A DNA stretch of 40,715 nucleotides from CAYJEO01 sp044432805 (GTDB lineage: Bacteria > Bacillota_I > Bacilli_A > RF39 > UBA660): positions 1 to 40,715 of the forward strand of contig JAWXUI010000009.1 of assembly GCA_044432805.1 (NCBI GenBank). The letters are read 5' to 3'. The translations under genes were made by a program, and so were the position numbers. Under the pieces are notes generated by a model. It ran no database searches. It had not been told where the DNA came from and was given only the letters and a program-made list of their open reading frames with translations. Position 1 is the stretch's first letter. The number at the start of each line of letters is the position of its first letter. Positions 40,488 to 40,715 of this stretch are shown one piece after another.

Positions 40488-40715
40488 TTATTCATTTTTA
40501 GACATCACTTTTTTGCAATATTTTTTTTGACCACAATTTGGACATTTATAATAACCTATTGTTCTTTCATTTTCCATAGTTGAATACATATCTACACTAA
40601 ATATACCAACAGCAATAATTGAAATAATTATTTTTGCGGGTAAATCTATTACATCAGAATATATTGAAACAATCAGTACTAATGTAATAAACGAAATTGT
40701 TGAAACACATCCAGT
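40488..40715 (-). CDS. C-terminal end of a membrane protein with a short zinc-ribbon-like tail (cut by window edge)
   Basis: Seventy-five codons enter from the right edge. They encode two hydrophobic segments (TISFITLVLIVSIY and AKIIISIIAVGIF) followed by a cytosolic tail YYKCPNCGQKKYCKK with three cysteines in a CxxC plus C pattern, a partial zinc-ribbon. The start is outside the window, so the family cannot be told. Confidence 0.65.
   Translation of the reverse strand, partial: TGCVSTISFITLVLIVSIYSDVIDLPAKIIISIIAVGIFSVDMYSTMENERTIGYYKCPNCGQKKYCKKVMSKNE

Overview
The window is strongly AT-rich, coding-dense chromosomal DNA from a monoderm, Firmicutes/Bacilli-type bacterium. It could be one of the reduced-genome uncultured lineages near Mollicutes, but that is inference. 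Evidence: adjacent scpA-scpB, an rnr gene, clear Shine-Dalgarno sites of the GGAGG/GGTGA type, TGA used as a stop and TGG for Trp (so not the Mycoplasma code), a lipoprotein with a classical lipobox, and no outer-membrane components. Nearly all genes lie on the minus strand; only an RNHCP-domain gene and a HIT-like gene are on plus. Many promoters are recognisable as extended -10 elements (TGnTATAAT), mostly without a clear -35.

Right-to-left in transcription direction, the centre (about 26.7 kb down to 3.7 kb) is one co-directional 23-kb locus that joins two machines usually seen separately. The first half (25.1-15.5 kb) is a Tad/Flp-like type IV filament system: TadA/CpaF ATPase, TadB and TadC platform proteins, CpaB-like SAF protein, TadZ/CpaE-like protein, three TadE-like pseudopilins, a 58-residue pilin, and an 806-residue Cys-rich secreted protein with a probable internal thioester (TED/TQXA-like) adhesin domain. 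The second half (15.5-3.7 kb) is a Gram-positive type IV secretion system of the conjugative type: three related pilin-like two-TM proteins, VirB6/TrbL-like, PrgI/VirB3-like, a two-piece VirB4, a membrane-anchored CHAP peptidoglycan hydrolase (VirB1-like role), a lipoprotein and a VirD4/TraG coupling ATPase. No relaxase, integrase, replication gene or prepilin peptidase is in the window, so this reads as a resident surface/secretion machine rather than a mobile element. Promoters and intrinsic terminators split the locus: the 58-aa pilin and the 113-aa pilin-like protein each have a full -35/-10 promoter, and the latter is monocistronic.

On the left (1-3.7 kb) are housekeeping genes: RNase R (cut by the edge), RmuC, a VTT-domain membrane protein and a rhodanese. 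To the right of the locus are tRNA-Leu(CAA), a CFI-box Cys-rich protein, scpB/scpA, the RNHCP protein, a repeat-bearing tail-anchored protein, an M23/SH3-like protein without signal peptide, a DUF308/HdeD-like membrane protein and an RluA-family pseudouridine synthase.

The right end (32-40.7 kb) looks accessory: an unrecognised 491-aa protein, a NUDIX hydrolase, a HIT-like protein, a CYTH-like protein, a histidine phosphatase, an MFS transporter, a decayed NUDIX paralogue lacking its catalytic box, a membrane-anchored Mrr-type nuclease with a 45-residue tandem duplication, and the end of a zinc-ribbon membrane protein.
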